Positions 1-9,230 are shown, counted from the stretch's first letter. The stretch is 64,000 nt of DNA from MPNO01 sp965205995 (GCA_965205995.1 OZ242200.1:186001-250000), one strand, 5' to 3'. Program-made: numbers and translations. The notes: generated from the sequence alone by a model not told the origin.

Positions 1-38
1 CCGTCCCCCGCGATGACCGCGATCCGGTGGCTGCTCAT
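1..38 (-). CDS. Isopropylmalate/tartrate dehydrogenase-family protein, 5' end only
   Basis: Only the first 12-13 codons lie in the window, reading MSSHRIAVIAGDG. The IAVIAGDG start is typical of the NAD-dependent beta-decarboxylating dehydrogenases (3-isopropylmalate, isocitrate and tartrate dehydrogenases), whose N-terminal strand leads into GDGIG. The ATG overlaps the TGA of the upstream UbiD gene as ATGA, so the two are probably translationally coupled and co-transcribed. Which member of the family this is cannot be told from so little sequence. Confidence 0.5.
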   Translation of the reverse strand, partial: MSSHRIAVIAGD

Positions 39-1690
39 TCGCTATCGCCCTCGCCTGCGCGCAGCAGGTCGTTGGGCCGCACCCCGCTCCGGCGCCGTTG
101 TTTCGACCGTTCCCCGTTGTCGCGCCATCCGCCGGAAGCGGCGCGGCGCGCATCCTCGTCCCATTTGTCGGACCAGTCGCCCAGCGAATAGCCGTGCCAG
201 GGCGGCTCGGGCCTGAGCGCCGGCAGGCCGAGTTCGTCCCACAGCGCCCGCGCGCGCTCCATGTATTCGCGCTTCGGCAGCGCCACCGGCGGCAGCTTGC
301 CGCCCAGCGTCGCGTCGATCAGGAGGGAGGAGTCCTCCTCCGTGCCCTTCGGGCCGTGGCCGCGGTCGCGATGCGGCAGGATCGCCATGTCCCGCTCCGG
401 GTTGGCGCGATAGGCCATCGCCCAGAACACCGCGTCCGCGTTCTCGGGATCGATATCCGGGTTCACCGCGATGACGTATTTGCCGCAGGGCTGCTGAAAC
501 GACGTGGTGCCGTAGAGCGCCCGCCAGACCTCCGTCCTCGGCGTGTCCTCGTCGAGCTGGACGACGATCACCCGGCGCAGATTGGTCAGCGGCTCGTGCA
601 TGGAGACGCGCCTGACGCCCTTGATGCCGAGATGGTCGCGCAGATGCTCGAGAAACAGCGGCTCGTAGGCCACCCGCTTGATGACGCTCGATTCGGACGG
701 CGTGACCTGGCTGATGATCGAGGCGAAGACCGCCGCGCGCCGGTGGGTAATCGCGGTCACCTCGAAGATGAAATTGTACTCCTCGAGATTGACGTGGCCG
801 TGCGATTCCCCGAACGGCCCCTCGGGCTCCATGTATTCGGTGTCGATCAGACCTTCGATCACGAACTCGGCTTCGGCGGGGACCAGGAGGTCGACCGTCT
901 TCGCGCGGACGACGTTGATCGGGCGCCCGACGATGCCGCCCGCCACGCCGAGCTCGTCGGTGCCGAAGGCGATCTTCTGCGGCGCGCAATAGGCGATCGC
1001 GGGCGGGCAGCCGACGACGATCGCCATCTCCAGCTTGCTTCCGCGTTCGCGGCATTTCCGCCAGTGGTCGTAGCCGCCCTGGCCGAGATCGACGAACATC
1101 TTGAGGCCGATACGGTCGGGCGCCTTGAGCTGGCCCCGGTAGGTGCCCATGTTCTGCACCCCGCTCTCCGGATCGGCGGAGATGCAGCAGGTCGCCGTCA
1201 GATAGGGCGCCGCGTCGTAGCCGGGGGTCGAGATCGGCACCGGGATCGCATCGAGCCCGCCGCGCTCGCCGCGCAGCGCATCGCCGGTCTGCACGACATC
1301 CTGGCAGGGTGCGTCGGCGACGCTGCGCGGCGGGATCGGCTCCCGCATCGCCCGCTGCCAGGTCTTGCCGATCTCGTCGACGGGAACGCCCATGCCGATC
1401 GAGTAGATCGCCGCGTTCGCAGCCAGCGCTCCGACCGCGACCGGGAAGTCGTAGCCGCGCCCGGCGGCGTCGACCACGTTGGTGAACAGGAAGGCCTTGC
1501 GGTCGGCTTCCGCCAGCCCGCCGCGGAACTGCCAGCGGACCAGCGGGTGGAGCACGGAATCCTTGTCCACCTCGCGGTCGATCCGGTGGAGCAGACCGGC
1601 CGCGTCGAGCGCCGCGAGATGGTCCTGAAGATCGGCGTAGCCGCGCTCGTGCCGGCTCCGATAGGGATCAAGATCCGGTTTGGTCGCCAT
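35..1690 (-). CDS. UbiD-family (de)carboxylase
   Basis: This 551-residue protein belongs to the UbiD family, prenylated-FMN enzymes that reversibly decarboxylate aromatic or alpha,beta-unsaturated carboxylic acids in the cytoplasm. The conserved block EPEGPFGES is at residues 288-296 and carries the family's catalytic glutamate region. A cofactor/metal-binding stretch with NMGTYRG lies near 180-186. The length fits the family. It is the first of three different UbiD paralogues in the window. The neighbouring dehydrogenase-like gene overlaps its stop codon. Divergent luxE-like and luxC-like genes start 140 bp away. A substrate cannot be assigned, and no ubiX (prenyl-FMN maker) is visible here. 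Confidence 0.9.
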   Translation of the reverse strand: MATKPDLDPYRSRHERGYADLQDHLAALDAAGLLHRIDREVDKDSVLHPLVRWQFRGGLAEADRKAFLFTNVVDAAGRGYDFPVAVGALAANAAIYSIGMGVPVDEIGKTWQRAMREPIPPRSVADAPCQDVVQTGDALRGERGGLDAIPVPISTPGYDAAPYLTATCCISADPESGVQNMGTYRGQLKAPDRIGLKMFVDLGQGGYDHWRKCRERGSKLEMAIVVGCPPAIAYCAPQKIAFGTDELGVAGGIVGRPINVVRAKTVDLLVPAEAEFVIEGLIDTEYMEPEGPFGESHGHVNLEEYNFIFEVTAITHRRAAVFASIISQVTPSESSVIKRVAYEPLFLEHLRDHLGIKGVRRVSMHEPLTNLRRVIVVQLDEDTPRTEVWRALYGTTSFQQPCGKYVIAVNPDIDPENADAVFWAMAYRANPERDMAILPHRDRGHGPKGTEEDSSLLIDATLGGKLPPVALPKREYMERARALWDELGLPALRPEPPWHGYSLGDWSDKWDEDARRAASGGWRDNGERSKQRRRSGVRPNDLLRAGEGDSE

Positions 1691-1830
1691 GGTCCGCCGC
1701 TGGGTCGAAACTCGGTTCCATCATGGGACGCCGCCCCGCGGCCCGCAAGTTCCTTGCGCGCGGGACAACTGGACATCCCGGGCCGAAAGGGCCACCTTCG
1801 GATACCTGAAAATGCCGCGGATACCGGAGA

Positions 1831-2907
1831 GTGGCGGAGCGATCCCTCAGCGACAAGGTGCTCGACTTCATCGGGCGGGGTGCGTCGAGCGAAAGCGAGT
1901 TCGACGCGATGGCGCTCGCTTTGTTCGCACACCAGTTCGAGAACAATGAGAGCTTCCGCCGCTTCTGCCTCAAGAAGGGCCGGTCGCCGCGCGCGGTGCA
2001 AAGCTGGCGCGAGATCCCGCCGGTGCCGATCAGCGCCTTCAAGACCCTGACGCTGAGCTGCGTCGCGCCCGAACGCACGGAACGCGTGTTCATGACCAGC
2101 GGCACCACCGGCGGCGCGCGCGGGCGCTGCTACCACCCGACGCTCGCGGTATACGACCGCTCGATGATCGCCAATTTCCGCGCCCGGTTCATGCGCGGCC
2201 GCGAGAAGATCCGCATGGGCATCCTGTTCCCCAACGAAGAGGAGATGCCCAACTCCTCGCTCGCGCATTACCTCGCTTTGGCGGCGGAGACTTTCGGCAC
2301 GCCGGACAGCGAGTATCTGCTCAACCAGAAGGGGCTGGAGAACGACCGCCTGTTCCGCGCGCTGGACGAGGCCGTCGATACCGGCGAGCCATACGCGCTT
2401 CTCGGGGCGACCTACAGCTTCGTCCATGCCTTCGACGAGATGCAGCGCGGCGGCAAGCGCTATCGCCTGCCGCCCGGCAGCCGCGTTCTCGACACCGGCG
2501 GCTTCAAGGGCCGCACCCGCGACGTCGCGGCGAGCGAGTTCTACGGCCAGATCGAGGCGCTGCTCGGCGTAGCCGCTTCCGACTGCATCAACATGTACGG
2601 CATGACCGAGCTCAGCACCCAGTTCTACGACGACGGCAACGACCGGTCGGGCGCCCCCAAATCCGGCCCGCACTGGATCCGCACCCGCATCGTCAATCCG
2701 CTCTCGGGCGCCGACCTTCCCGCCGGCGAGGCGGGCATACTCGTCCATTGCGATCTCGCCAACTACAACTCGGCCGCGGCGATCATGACCGAGGATGTCG
2801 GGATCGCCTGCGACGGGGGCTTCGTGCTCCTCGGCCGCGCCGGGGACACCGACGCCCAGGGATGCTCGATGGCGGTCGCCGAATTCCTGGAGGCCGCGAG
2901 GGGGTAG
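1831..2907 (+). CDS. LuxE-like acyl-protein synthetase
   Basis: This 358-residue protein resembles LuxE, the acyl-protein synthetase of the ANL adenylating superfamily. LuxE activates a carboxylic acid with ATP and passes the acyl group to its own cysteine and then to LuxC. The nucleotide-binding signature TSGTTGG is near residues 90-96, and a late MYGMTE motif near residue 255 matches the adenylate-forming A5-type motif. The start is a GTG with a purine-rich stretch just upstream. Its TAG stop shares one base with the GTG of the luxC-like gene, so the pair is almost certainly one transcript. No luciferase luxA/luxB pair is present, so light emission is not implied. Confidence 0.82.
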   Translation: MAERSLSDKVLDFIGRGASSESEFDAMALALFAHQFENNESFRRFCLKKGRSPRAVQSWREIPPVPISAFKTLTLSCVAPERTERVFMTSGTTGGARGRCYHPTLAVYDRSMIANFRARFMRGREKIRMGILFPNEEEMPNSSLAHYLALAAETFGTPDSEYLLNQKGLENDRLFRALDEAVDTGEPYALLGATYSFVHAFDEMQRGGKRYRLPPGSRVLDTGGFKGRTRDVAASEFYGQIEALLGVAASDCINMYGMTELSTQFYDDGNDRSGAPKSGPHWIRTRIVNPLSGADLPAGEAGILVHCDLANYNSAAAIMTEDVGIACDGGFVLLGRAGDTDAQGCSMAVAEFLEAARG

Positions 2908-4358
2908 TGGCCGAGCTCGCGGGCCATCTTCCCGGCCTGTCGGCCGAGACCGTCGAAAGGGAGACGCTGCGCTTCTCGGCGTGGGGGCGCTGCATCGAGG
3001 TCGCGGTACCCGCTCTCGACGACGACCAGACGGCCGCTCTGGCCGCCCATGTCAGGTGCGCGCGCGAGCGCTGTCTCGCCGGTCTCACGACCGGGGAAAT
3101 CGTCGGGGTTCTCGACCGTGCGATCCGCAGCCTGCTCGACCGCGCCAACCCGCGCCGCCGCCGGGCGGAAGAGTTGCTGCCGGTGGTCACGGGCTACGAT
3201 CCGGAGACCGTGCGGCTCGGGCTGACCTCCTACCTCAAGACCTTTCGCGCGCCCCAGCTCACCGCCTTCGTCGCCGAGGATTTCGCCAATCCCGGGCTGC
3301 TCGACGGGTTCCAGCCGCTTCGCAAGGGCGGTTACGGCCGCGCCTTCGGGCCGGCGCTGATGGCCCATATCTGGGCCGGCAACGTACCGGGTCTGCCGCT
3401 CTGGAGCCTGATTTCCGGGCTTCTGGTCAAATCCGCCAATATCGGCAAGCTGCCGAGCGCCGAGCCGCTGCTGGCCGGCTGGTTCGCCGAGGCGGTGGCG
3501 GAGATCGACCCGCGGATCGCCGAATGCATCGGAATTCTCTGGTGGCGGGGCGGCGACGATGCCCGGCAGCAGGTTCTGCTCGATGCCGCGGATCTGGTCC
3601 TCGCCTATGGCGGCAGCGCGACGCTCGAACGGATCCGGACCCGCGTCCCGATCGCCGCGCGGTTCCTGCCCTTCGGCCACAAATTGAGCTTCGGGATGAT
3701 CGCGGCCGCTGCACTGGACGCGGACAAGGCCACGGGCGTCGCGCGGCGGGCGGCGTTCGACATCGTCCGCTACGACCAGCACGGCTGCTACTCGCCGCAT
3801 GTCTTCTATGTCGAGCGCGGCGGCACCGTGGATGCGCGCGGCTTCGCCAACTATCTCGGCAACGAGCTGGCGGCGCTCTCGCGGCGGTTTCCGCGCCGCG
3901 CGCTGGGCGCGGCGGAGGCGGCCGAGCTCGCCGCCTGGCGCCAGCGCGCGGAGCTGGACTCGGTGGTGTCCGACGCGGTCGAGGTCGCGGGCGATCGAGA
4001 GGGCGCGTGGAGCGTGGTCTTCGCGGAGGACGATCCGACGCTGGCGCCCGGCGGTTCCAACCGGACGGTCAAGATCGCCGCCGTCGATCGCCTCGACGCG
4101 GCGATCCCGGAGATCGCGAAACACGCCCCCTATCTGCAGACGGTGGGTGTCGCGGCGGCGCCGGAGGCGCTGTTCCGCCTCTCCGCGCTGCTCGGCGAGG
4201 CCGGCGCCACGCGCATCTGCGCGCTGGGACAGATGACCGCGCCGGAGGCGGGCTGGCACCATGACGGGCGGTTCAACCTGCTCGACCTGGTGCGGATCGT
4301 CGAGATCGAGCACGGCGCGGAGGCGGCGGCCGAGGACTTCGCGGACTATCTCGACTGA
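2907..4358 (+). CDS. LuxC-like acyl-CoA/acyl reductase
   Basis: This 483-residue protein is LuxC-like, an aldehyde-dehydrogenase-fold NADPH-dependent reductase that converts a thioester-bound acyl group to the aldehyde. The region around QHGCYSPH (Cys294) matches the family's acyl-accepting cysteine, preceded by a stretch with FGHKLSFG. I chose the GTG that overlaps the luxE-like stop (TAGTG). A longer reading frame upstream would run through the luxE-like coding sequence. With the preceding acid-activating gene and the following SDR it could form a carboxylic acid to aldehyde to alcohol route. The natural acid is unknown. Confidence 0.82.
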   Translation: MAELAGHLPGLSAETVERETLRFSAWGRCIEVAVPALDDDQTAALAAHVRCARERCLAGLTTGEIVGVLDRAIRSLLDRANPRRRRAEELLPVVTGYDPETVRLGLTSYLKTFRAPQLTAFVAEDFANPGLLDGFQPLRKGGYGRAFGPALMAHIWAGNVPGLPLWSLISGLLVKSANIGKLPSAEPLLAGWFAEAVAEIDPRIAECIGILWWRGGDDARQQVLLDAADLVLAYGGSATLERIRTRVPIAARFLPFGHKLSFGMIAAAALDADKATGVARRAAFDIVRYDQHGCYSPHVFYVERGGTVDARGFANYLGNELAALSRRFPRRALGAAEAAELAAWRQRAELDSVVSDAVEVAGDREGAWSVVFAEDDPTLAPGGSNRTVKIAAVDRLDAAIPEIAKHAPYLQTVGVAAAPEALFRLSALLGEAGATRICALGQMTAPEAGWHHDGRFNLLDLVRIVEIEHGAEAAAEDFADYLD

Positions 4359-4376
4359 CGCCGCGACGGGGGCTTT

Positions 4377-5144
4377 ATGGATTTTCGCGATCATGCGGTG
4401 CTGGTGACCGGGGCGAGCCGGGGGATCGGCGCCGCGATCGCCCGGGCGTTCGCCGGCGAAGGGGCCCGGGTCGCGGTCAACTATCTCAACAACGCCCGGG
4501 CGGCCGAAGACGTCGCGGCCGCATGCCGGGAGCTCGGCGGCGACGGCTGGCCGGTGCAGGCCGACGTGCGCGACCCGGACGCCGTCGGCGCCATGATCGA
4601 ACGCGTGCAGGAGGAATTCGGCCGGCTCGACACGGTGGTCAACAACGCCTTCGCGGGATACGCCTTCGATCCGGCGTCGCGGACGCCGTTCTGGGACCTC
4701 GACTGGAGCGACTACGACCGCCAGATCGAGGGTTCTCTGCGCGCGAGCTTCAATGTTTCGCGGGCGGCGATCCCGGCCTTCAACAAGCGGGCCAAAGGCA
4801 GCATCGTCAACATCGCCACCGACCTGGTGGAGCGCCCCTTCATCCCCTACCACGCATACACCACCGCGAAGGCGGCGCTGGTCGCCTTCAGCCGCAACCT
4901 CGCCGCCGAGCTCGGACCGCAGGGGATCCGGGTCAACTGCGTCGCCCCCGGCCTGGTCTATCCCACGGAAAGCAGCCGCGACACCTCCGAAGCGACCATG
5001 GAACGGATCGTCGCCGACACGCCGCTCCGCCGGATCGCCTCGCCCGAGGACGTCGCCGGCCCGGTCCTCTTCCTCGCCTCCGAATGGAGCGGTTTCGTCA
5101 CCGGCCAGACGCTCTATGTGGATGGCGGGCTGGTAATGCGATGA
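4377..5144 (+). CDS. Short-chain dehydrogenase/reductase (FabG-like)
   Basis: A classical SDR of 255 residues. The NAD(P)-binding motif TGASRGIG is at residues 12-19, the NNAF motif follows the fourth strand, and the catalytic YxxxK appears as YTTAK with an upstream serine/threonine region. The C-terminal VTGQTLYVDGG is characteristic of 3-oxoacyl-ACP-reductase-like members. It lies 18 bp after the luxC-like gene on the same strand with a G-rich ribosome site, so it is probably the third gene of that operon. There it could reduce the aldehyde or a keto intermediate. The exact substrate is not readable. Confidence 0.88.
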   Translation: MDFRDHAVLVTGASRGIGAAIARAFAGEGARVAVNYLNNARAAEDVAAACRELGGDGWPVQADVRDPDAVGAMIERVQEEFGRLDTVVNNAFAGYAFDPASRTPFWDLDWSDYDRQIEGSLRASFNVSRAAIPAFNKRAKGSIVNIATDLVERPFIPYHAYTTAKAALVAFSRNLAAELGPQGIRVNCVAPGLVYPTESSRDTSEATMERIVADTPLRRIASPEDVAGPVLFLASEWSGFVTGQTLYVDGGLVMR

Positions 5145-5576
5145 CCGGACGCGCCTTCGGTGCAAGCGCGCTGAAACCAGGCCCGGCGGGCATGTTCCGG
5201 ATTCCGGAGATCCGGTACCGCCAGCCGATCTATTACAAGGCCAACCGCCTCGCGGTCATCGGCCACACGAGGACATTTTGTGGCCGCGCTATGCCGAGGT
5301 GATGGATTACGAGCTCGAATTCGGCTTTTTCATCGGCAAGGGCGGCAAGAATATCGCCAGGCAGGACGCAAATGCGCATATCTTCGGGTATTCAATTTGC
5401 AATGACATCCCGGCGCGTGATGCACAGGCGCGCGAGATGCCGGGCGGGCTCGGCCCCGGCAAGGGCCAGGATTTCGACACCGGGAACGTCATCGGGCCGT
5501 GCATTGTCACAGCCGACGAAATAGACCCCTATGACTGCACCATGATTGCCCGCGTTAACGGCGCAGAATCACCAGG
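5141..5576 (+). pseudogene. Fumarylacetoacetate hydrolase-family remnant
   Basis: Two adjacent frames together encode the middle of a fumarylacetoacetase-family protein. One frame reads to IYYKANRLAVIGHTR. After a shift near 5270 the next continues with EDILWPRYAEVMDYELEFG and runs through HIFGYSICNDIPARDAQ and KGQDFDTGN to about 5570. The family's usual N-terminal part and the C-terminal third are missing, so this is a frameshifted, doubly truncated relic. It begins at the SDR stop (ATGA) and ends just before the cupin gene. It may once have been a catabolic hydrolase in this operon. Confidence 0.75.
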
Positions 5577-5588
5577 GAGCACCAGGAA

Positions 5589-6119
5589 TTGGTCGAAAAG
5601 ATCCGTCGCGTGGTTACCGCGCATGATGACAACGGTAAGCCGGTATTCGTCATCGACGGCGCCGCCATCTCGGTCAAGGAGATGGAATCGATGCCGGGCC
5701 TCGCGCTCACCGAGCTGTGGCGGACAAACGGCGCCCCGGCCGACAATTCGGGTCGTGCCGACGCCGCCGACGGTCCGGTGGTGCTTGAACCGGCTCCCGA
5801 CGGAACCGTTTTCCGCATCGTCGAGTTTCCGCCCGACAGCGCATGGCGCGGCCGCGCCGATGCCAGGGACGCCTTCGAGTCGATCAATGCCGGACATGCG
5901 CACGACATTTCGAGCAGCGATCCAATGATGCACAAAACCTCGACGGTGGATTACCTCATCGTCCTCAAGGGTGAAATCTGGGCCGTTCTCGAAACCGGCG
6001 AAGTCTGCCTCAAGCCCGGTGACATCATGATCCAGCGGGGCACCAACCATTCCTGGAGCGTGCGCACCGACGAGCCGTGCCTGCTTGCCGCAGTCCTGGT
6101 CAACGCCAACCCTGTCTAG
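5589..6119 (+). CDS. Cupin-domain protein
   Basis: This is a 176-residue single-domain cupin. The C-terminal half shows the barrel signature: HKTSTVDYLIVLKGE near residues 118-132 is cupin motif 1-like, and KPGDIMIQRGTNHSW near residues 143-157 is motif 2 with its histidine. The N-terminal half, starting VEKIRRVVTAHD, matches a common group of bacterial cupins of unknown role found beside aromatic or ring-cleavage genes. Start choice is a TTG with AGGGAG about nine bases upstream; no in-frame ATG precedes the conserved region. Function beyond metal or small-molecule binding cannot be stated. Confidence 0.8.
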   Translation: MVEKIRRVVTAHDDNGKPVFVIDGAAISVKEMESMPGLALTELWRTNGAPADNSGRADAADGPVVLEPAPDGTVFRIVEFPPDSAWRGRADARDAFESINAGHAHDISSSDPMMHKTSTVDYLIVLKGEIWAVLETGEVCLKPGDIMIQRGTNHSWSVRTDEPCLLAAVLVNANPV

Positions 6120-6483
6120 TGGCGGAGGCTGGGTTCTCGGGCGATGGCGCCGCCGGGGCGTGCGTCAGTCCGCTCTGCGGCGTGGACCGGCCGGGCCGGG
6201 CGGGATCATAGCGTGCCGACAGCCTCTTCCAGCCTGCACCGCTTCCCCGCATCCCCGGTCTTTCGCGTTCCCAAACCTGAATGTGGGCCAATTCAATGAG
6301 GGAGGATCGGTCGGAAAATTCCATTTATCCAATAGCCTGCACCGATTCAGCCGTTATGCCGCGCCGGTTCCAGACCCTTGAAGGGAGAAAAAGAATTATT
6401 CGAGCCGCCGATATGACAAAGTATGTTATCATATGATCCGATAGGGTGGAATCTTCCGCCCTTGGGACAGGAATTGTTCAATC
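6120..6483. other. Intergenic stretch with a short palindrome
   Basis: These 364 bases hold no gene that I can support. The last 120 bases become AT-richer than the surroundings and contain a 10-bp perfect palindrome ATCATATGAT at 6428-6437, about 50 bases before the next start codon. That is a plausible operator or promoter region for the small membrane protein downstream. A TTGAAG at about 6378 could be part of a promoter, but no convincing -10 partner is at the right spacing. Confidence 0.4.
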
Positions 6484-6873
6484 GTGAAAACACCTTCGTT
6501 CTTATCTCCATACGTTGAGGGAACCTCCCCGACGCGACTATTTCAGGGATTGGCAGTCGGAATCGTCGGCACACTGATCGTCGGTTTTTCCTGGGGCGGA
6601 TGGCAGCTCGGCAGTACCGGCGCTGAAAATGTGGAAATCGCGAGCCGCGCCGCCACGATCAAAGCTTTGGCCCCGATCTGTGCGGAAAAATTCGAGAAGG
6701 CCGCTGGCGCCGATAAAGATTTGGTCGGCAAACTCGTAGCAGTCGATTCATGGCAACGCGGCAGGCATCTGATGGAAGCCGGATGGGCGACTTTTCCGAG
6801 CGCCGAGAAGCCCATCAACAGTGTCGCGGATGCATGCGCAAAAATGCTCGGCGAGACCTTCAAGTTCAACTAG
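6484..6873 (+). CDS. Small single-pass membrane protein of unknown function
   Basis: A 129-residue protein starting with GTG. A hydrophobic segment at about residues 20-40 is followed by a soluble domain, predicted to lie outside the cytoplasm, containing two or three cysteines (CAEKF, ADACAKML). I do not recognise a named family, but the arrangement resembles conserved alphaproteobacterial hypothetical proteins with one anchor and a short helical domain. The AT-rich leader, and codon use slightly less GC-biased than its neighbours, set it apart. It is flanked by long non-coding DNA and by the end of the oppositely oriented operon. Confidence 0.6.
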   Translation: MKTPSFLSPYVEGTSPTRLFQGLAVGIVGTLIVGFSWGGWQLGSTGAENVEIASRAATIKALAPICAEKFEKAAGADKDLVGKLVAVDSWQRGRHLMEAGWATFPSAEKPINSVADACAKMLGETFKFN

Positions 6874-7065
6874 AGCCGAAGCGCCACCAAAACGAACCCT
6901 AGCCGAATTCGGGTGACGATCATTCAAGCGGCGGCGTTGCGGTTGGTCTCGACCGCCTCGATGCCGTCGCGGAATTCGGCGTCCGCGATGCGCTTGGGCA
7001 CCTGATTTCTACCCTTCGGCACCCGCCGGCTTCGCGAGCCGGTCGGTCTCGAAGAGGCGCATCGG

Positions 7066-7524
7066 TCAATCGATCACGAAGAGCGAGATACGCACCGATG
7101 ACTTTTGTCGCACCCCGGTGCCGACGAAGAGCTTCCGGTTGACCCAGGCGTATTTCGCATCGCCGGTCTCGAGCCGGGCGTGGGTGCGCATGTAGTAGCT
7201 GTCGGGCGGCACGTCCTCGCCCGCCGCCAGGCGGTCGAGGACCTCCGCCGGCCCGTGGCGGTAGCCGTAGTTGACGATTTCGATCAGGGCGCCGTCGTTC
7301 GTCTCCATCGCATAGCGGGTGTCGAGCTCGGCCAGCCCGTCGGCGAAGATCGTCTGCCAGTCGGCGCCCAGGTTGAGGAGGCGGCCGGAGATGTCCGGCC
7401 CCGAAACGCTGCCGCCGACGATGGGAATGATCCTGCGCCGCCCGGCGCGTCCGGCGCCCATCTCGCGGATCGGTCCCAGCTCGGCGTCGATGTCGCAGAA
7501 ATGGCGGAGGTTGGGGACAAGCAT
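7066..7524 (-). CDS. DUF3237 domain protein
   Basis: A 152-residue protein matching the DUF3237 family of small beta-barrel proteins. Characteristic stretches are GRRRIIPIVGGSVSGP (residues about 28-43), GADWQ near residue 53, and a C-terminal YAWVNRKLFVGTG. Members often sit beside flavin-dependent or GMC oxidoreductases, as here, but their biochemical role is unknown. It is the last gene of the long minus-strand operon, starting about 50 bp after the GMC oxidoreductase stop. The approximately 190 bases after its end show no clear gene. Confidence 0.82.
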   Translation of the reverse strand: MLVPNLRHFCDIDAELGPIREMGAGRAGRRRIIPIVGGSVSGPDISGRLLNLGADWQTIFADGLAELDTRYAMETNDGALIEIVNYGYRHGPAEVLDRLAAGEDVPPDSYYMRTHARLETGDAKYAWVNRKLFVGTGVRQKSSVRISLFVID

Positions 7525-7573
7525 GTCTTCGCCTTTCGAATGGGCTTCCTCGCGGCATCTCCGCGCTGCCCTC

Positions 7574-9202
7574 TCAACGGGAGGATGACGCGGCCGGGTT
7601 GCCGCGAGCCGCCGTGCGGATCAGCTCCGAGGCTTTTTCGGCGATCATGATGGTCGGCGCGTTGGTGTTGGAGCCGACCACATCCGGCATGATCGAACAA
7701 TCGGCGACACGAAGCCCGTCCACCCCCCTGACCCTGAGCGCGCTATCGACCACGGCTGCGTCGTCCGCCCCCATGCGGCAGGTGCCGGCCGGGTGGTGCG
7801 CGGTTTCGCAATTGTGCCGCAGAAACTCCTCGATCGCCGAGTCGCTCGCGACATCGGCGCCGGGACGGAGCTCATCGGCGATCGCGTCGGAGACCGGTGC
7901 GGTGGCGAAAATCCGCCGCACCGTCTTCACCCCCTCGCGCAGGGTCTCGAGGTCGGCCGGGTGGTCGAACAGGTTCCACAACACGCGCGGCGGATCGGCG
8001 GGATCGGCCGACCGCAGCGTCACCCGGCCCCGGCTTCGCGGATGGAGAACGGCGATGCGGCACGAGAACCGGTGGCCGAGCGGCTTGCGGACCCCGGGAA
8101 ACCAGAGATGGGCGTCCGGCCCGACCGGGCTGACCAGGAGTTCGATGTCGGGCCGCTCGCTCTCGGGCCGGATGCGGAGAAAACAGGCGCATTGCAAAGG
8201 CAGGCTCGCCGCGGGTCCGGTTTTCAGCGCCAGCCAGCGGGCGACCGAGCGGGTCATGCGGTCGAAGCGCATCTCCGGATCGAACGAGATCGGGCGGCTG
8301 CAGGCGAAGTTGGCGAAGGTGTTGACATGTTCCTGCAGGTTCTCGCCCACGGCGGGCCGATCGATGACGACCTCCACGCCGTGCTGCCGGAGCTGTTCTC
8401 CCGGGCCGATCCCCGAGAGCATGAGCAGTTGCGGAGAGTTGTAGGTGCCGCCGGAGAGAACGACTTCGCGGGCGGCCCGGGCGCTGCGCAGGCCGCCGTC
8501 CTTGCGGTATTCGACCCCCGCGGCGCGGCCGTTCTCGATCGGGACGCGGCTCGCCTGCGCACCGGTTTCGACCGTCAGGTTGGGTCGTCGGAGCGCCGGG
8601 CGCAGGAAGCTCCGCGCCGTGGATGACCGGCGGCCGCCGCCGATGGTGAATTCCGGCGGCGCGATGCCTTCGGGCTGGGCGCCGTTGTAGTCGTCGATGC
8701 GGGCGAAACCGAGGCTTTCTCCCGCCGCCGCGAACAGCTCGTAAAGCGGGCTCGGGATCCCGGACGGCGAAGTCCTGAGCGGGCCGTCCCCGCCGTGGAA
8801 CTCGGTCTCCCCGCGCCAGCTCCGCTCCGAGCGTTTGAAGAAGGGCAGCACGTCTTCGTAGCCCCATCCCGACAGGCCCTGCTGCCGCCACAAATCGTAG
8901 TCGAGCGGATGCCCCCGGGCGTAGATCATCGCGTTGATCGACGATGTGCCGCCCAGCACCTTGCCGCGCGGAAACGGGATGCGGCGGCCATGACAATGCG
9001 GCTCGGGCTCGGTCTCGTAGTTCCAGCTCAGCCGGCGGCGGCGCGAGACCGGCCGCATGGCGAGGGGCATATGGATCCACAGGTAGCGGTCCCGTCCGCC
9101 GGCCTCCAGCAGCAGCACCCGGGCGTCGCCGTCTTCGCTCAACCGGTTGGCGAGCACGCAGCCGGCCGAGCCGGCCCCGACGATGATGTAGTCGTATTCC
9201 AC
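7574..9202 (-). CDS. GMC-family flavin oxidoreductase
   Basis: A 542-residue glucose-methanol-choline oxidoreductase, which oxidises an alcohol or related substrate with FAD. The FAD-binding VVGAGSAGCVLANRL is at residues 7-21, and the GMC signature with GGTSSINAMIYARG is near residues 82-97. The C-terminal block with AHHPAGTCRMG carries the active-site histidine, followed by the second signature with NTNAPTIMIAEKA. There is no signal peptide, so it is probably cytoplasmic or membrane-associated. It follows the UGSC selenoprotein gene by 28 bp and belongs to that operon. The substrate, perhaps a hydroxy-acid delivered by the TRAP transporter, is not determined. Confidence 0.9.
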   Translation of the reverse strand: MEYDYIIVGAGSAGCVLANRLSEDGDARVLLLEAGGRDRYLWIHMPLAMRPVSRRRRLSWNYETEPEPHCHGRRIPFPRGKVLGGTSSINAMIYARGHPLDYDLWRQQGLSGWGYEDVLPFFKRSERSWRGETEFHGGDGPLRTSPSGIPSPLYELFAAAGESLGFARIDDYNGAQPEGIAPPEFTIGGGRRSSTARSFLRPALRRPNLTVETGAQASRVPIENGRAAGVEYRKDGGLRSARAAREVVLSGGTYNSPQLLMLSGIGPGEQLRQHGVEVVIDRPAVGENLQEHVNTFANFACSRPISFDPEMRFDRMTRSVARWLALKTGPAASLPLQCACFLRIRPESERPDIELLVSPVGPDAHLWFPGVRKPLGHRFSCRIAVLHPRSRGRVTLRSADPADPPRVLWNLFDHPADLETLREGVKTVRRIFATAPVSDAIADELRPGADVASDSAIEEFLRHNCETAHHPAGTCRMGADDAAVVDSALRVRGVDGLRVADCSIMPDVVGSNTNAPTIMIAEKASELIRTAARGNPAASSSR

Positions 9203-9230
9203 CGCGTTCTCCGGAAAGGAAGACGGCCGG

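Noticed and set aside
2763..5165. An 800-codon minus-strand frame opposite the luxC-like and SDR genes
   Set aside because: It runs antisense to genes with clear family motifs, has Arg/Asp/Gly-rich composition typical of GC-rich shadow frames, and no recognisable domain.
5141..5302. The short front frame of the fumarylacetoacetase remnant as a separate gene
   Set aside because: It contains only part of a known domain, and the continuing family match moves to another frame.
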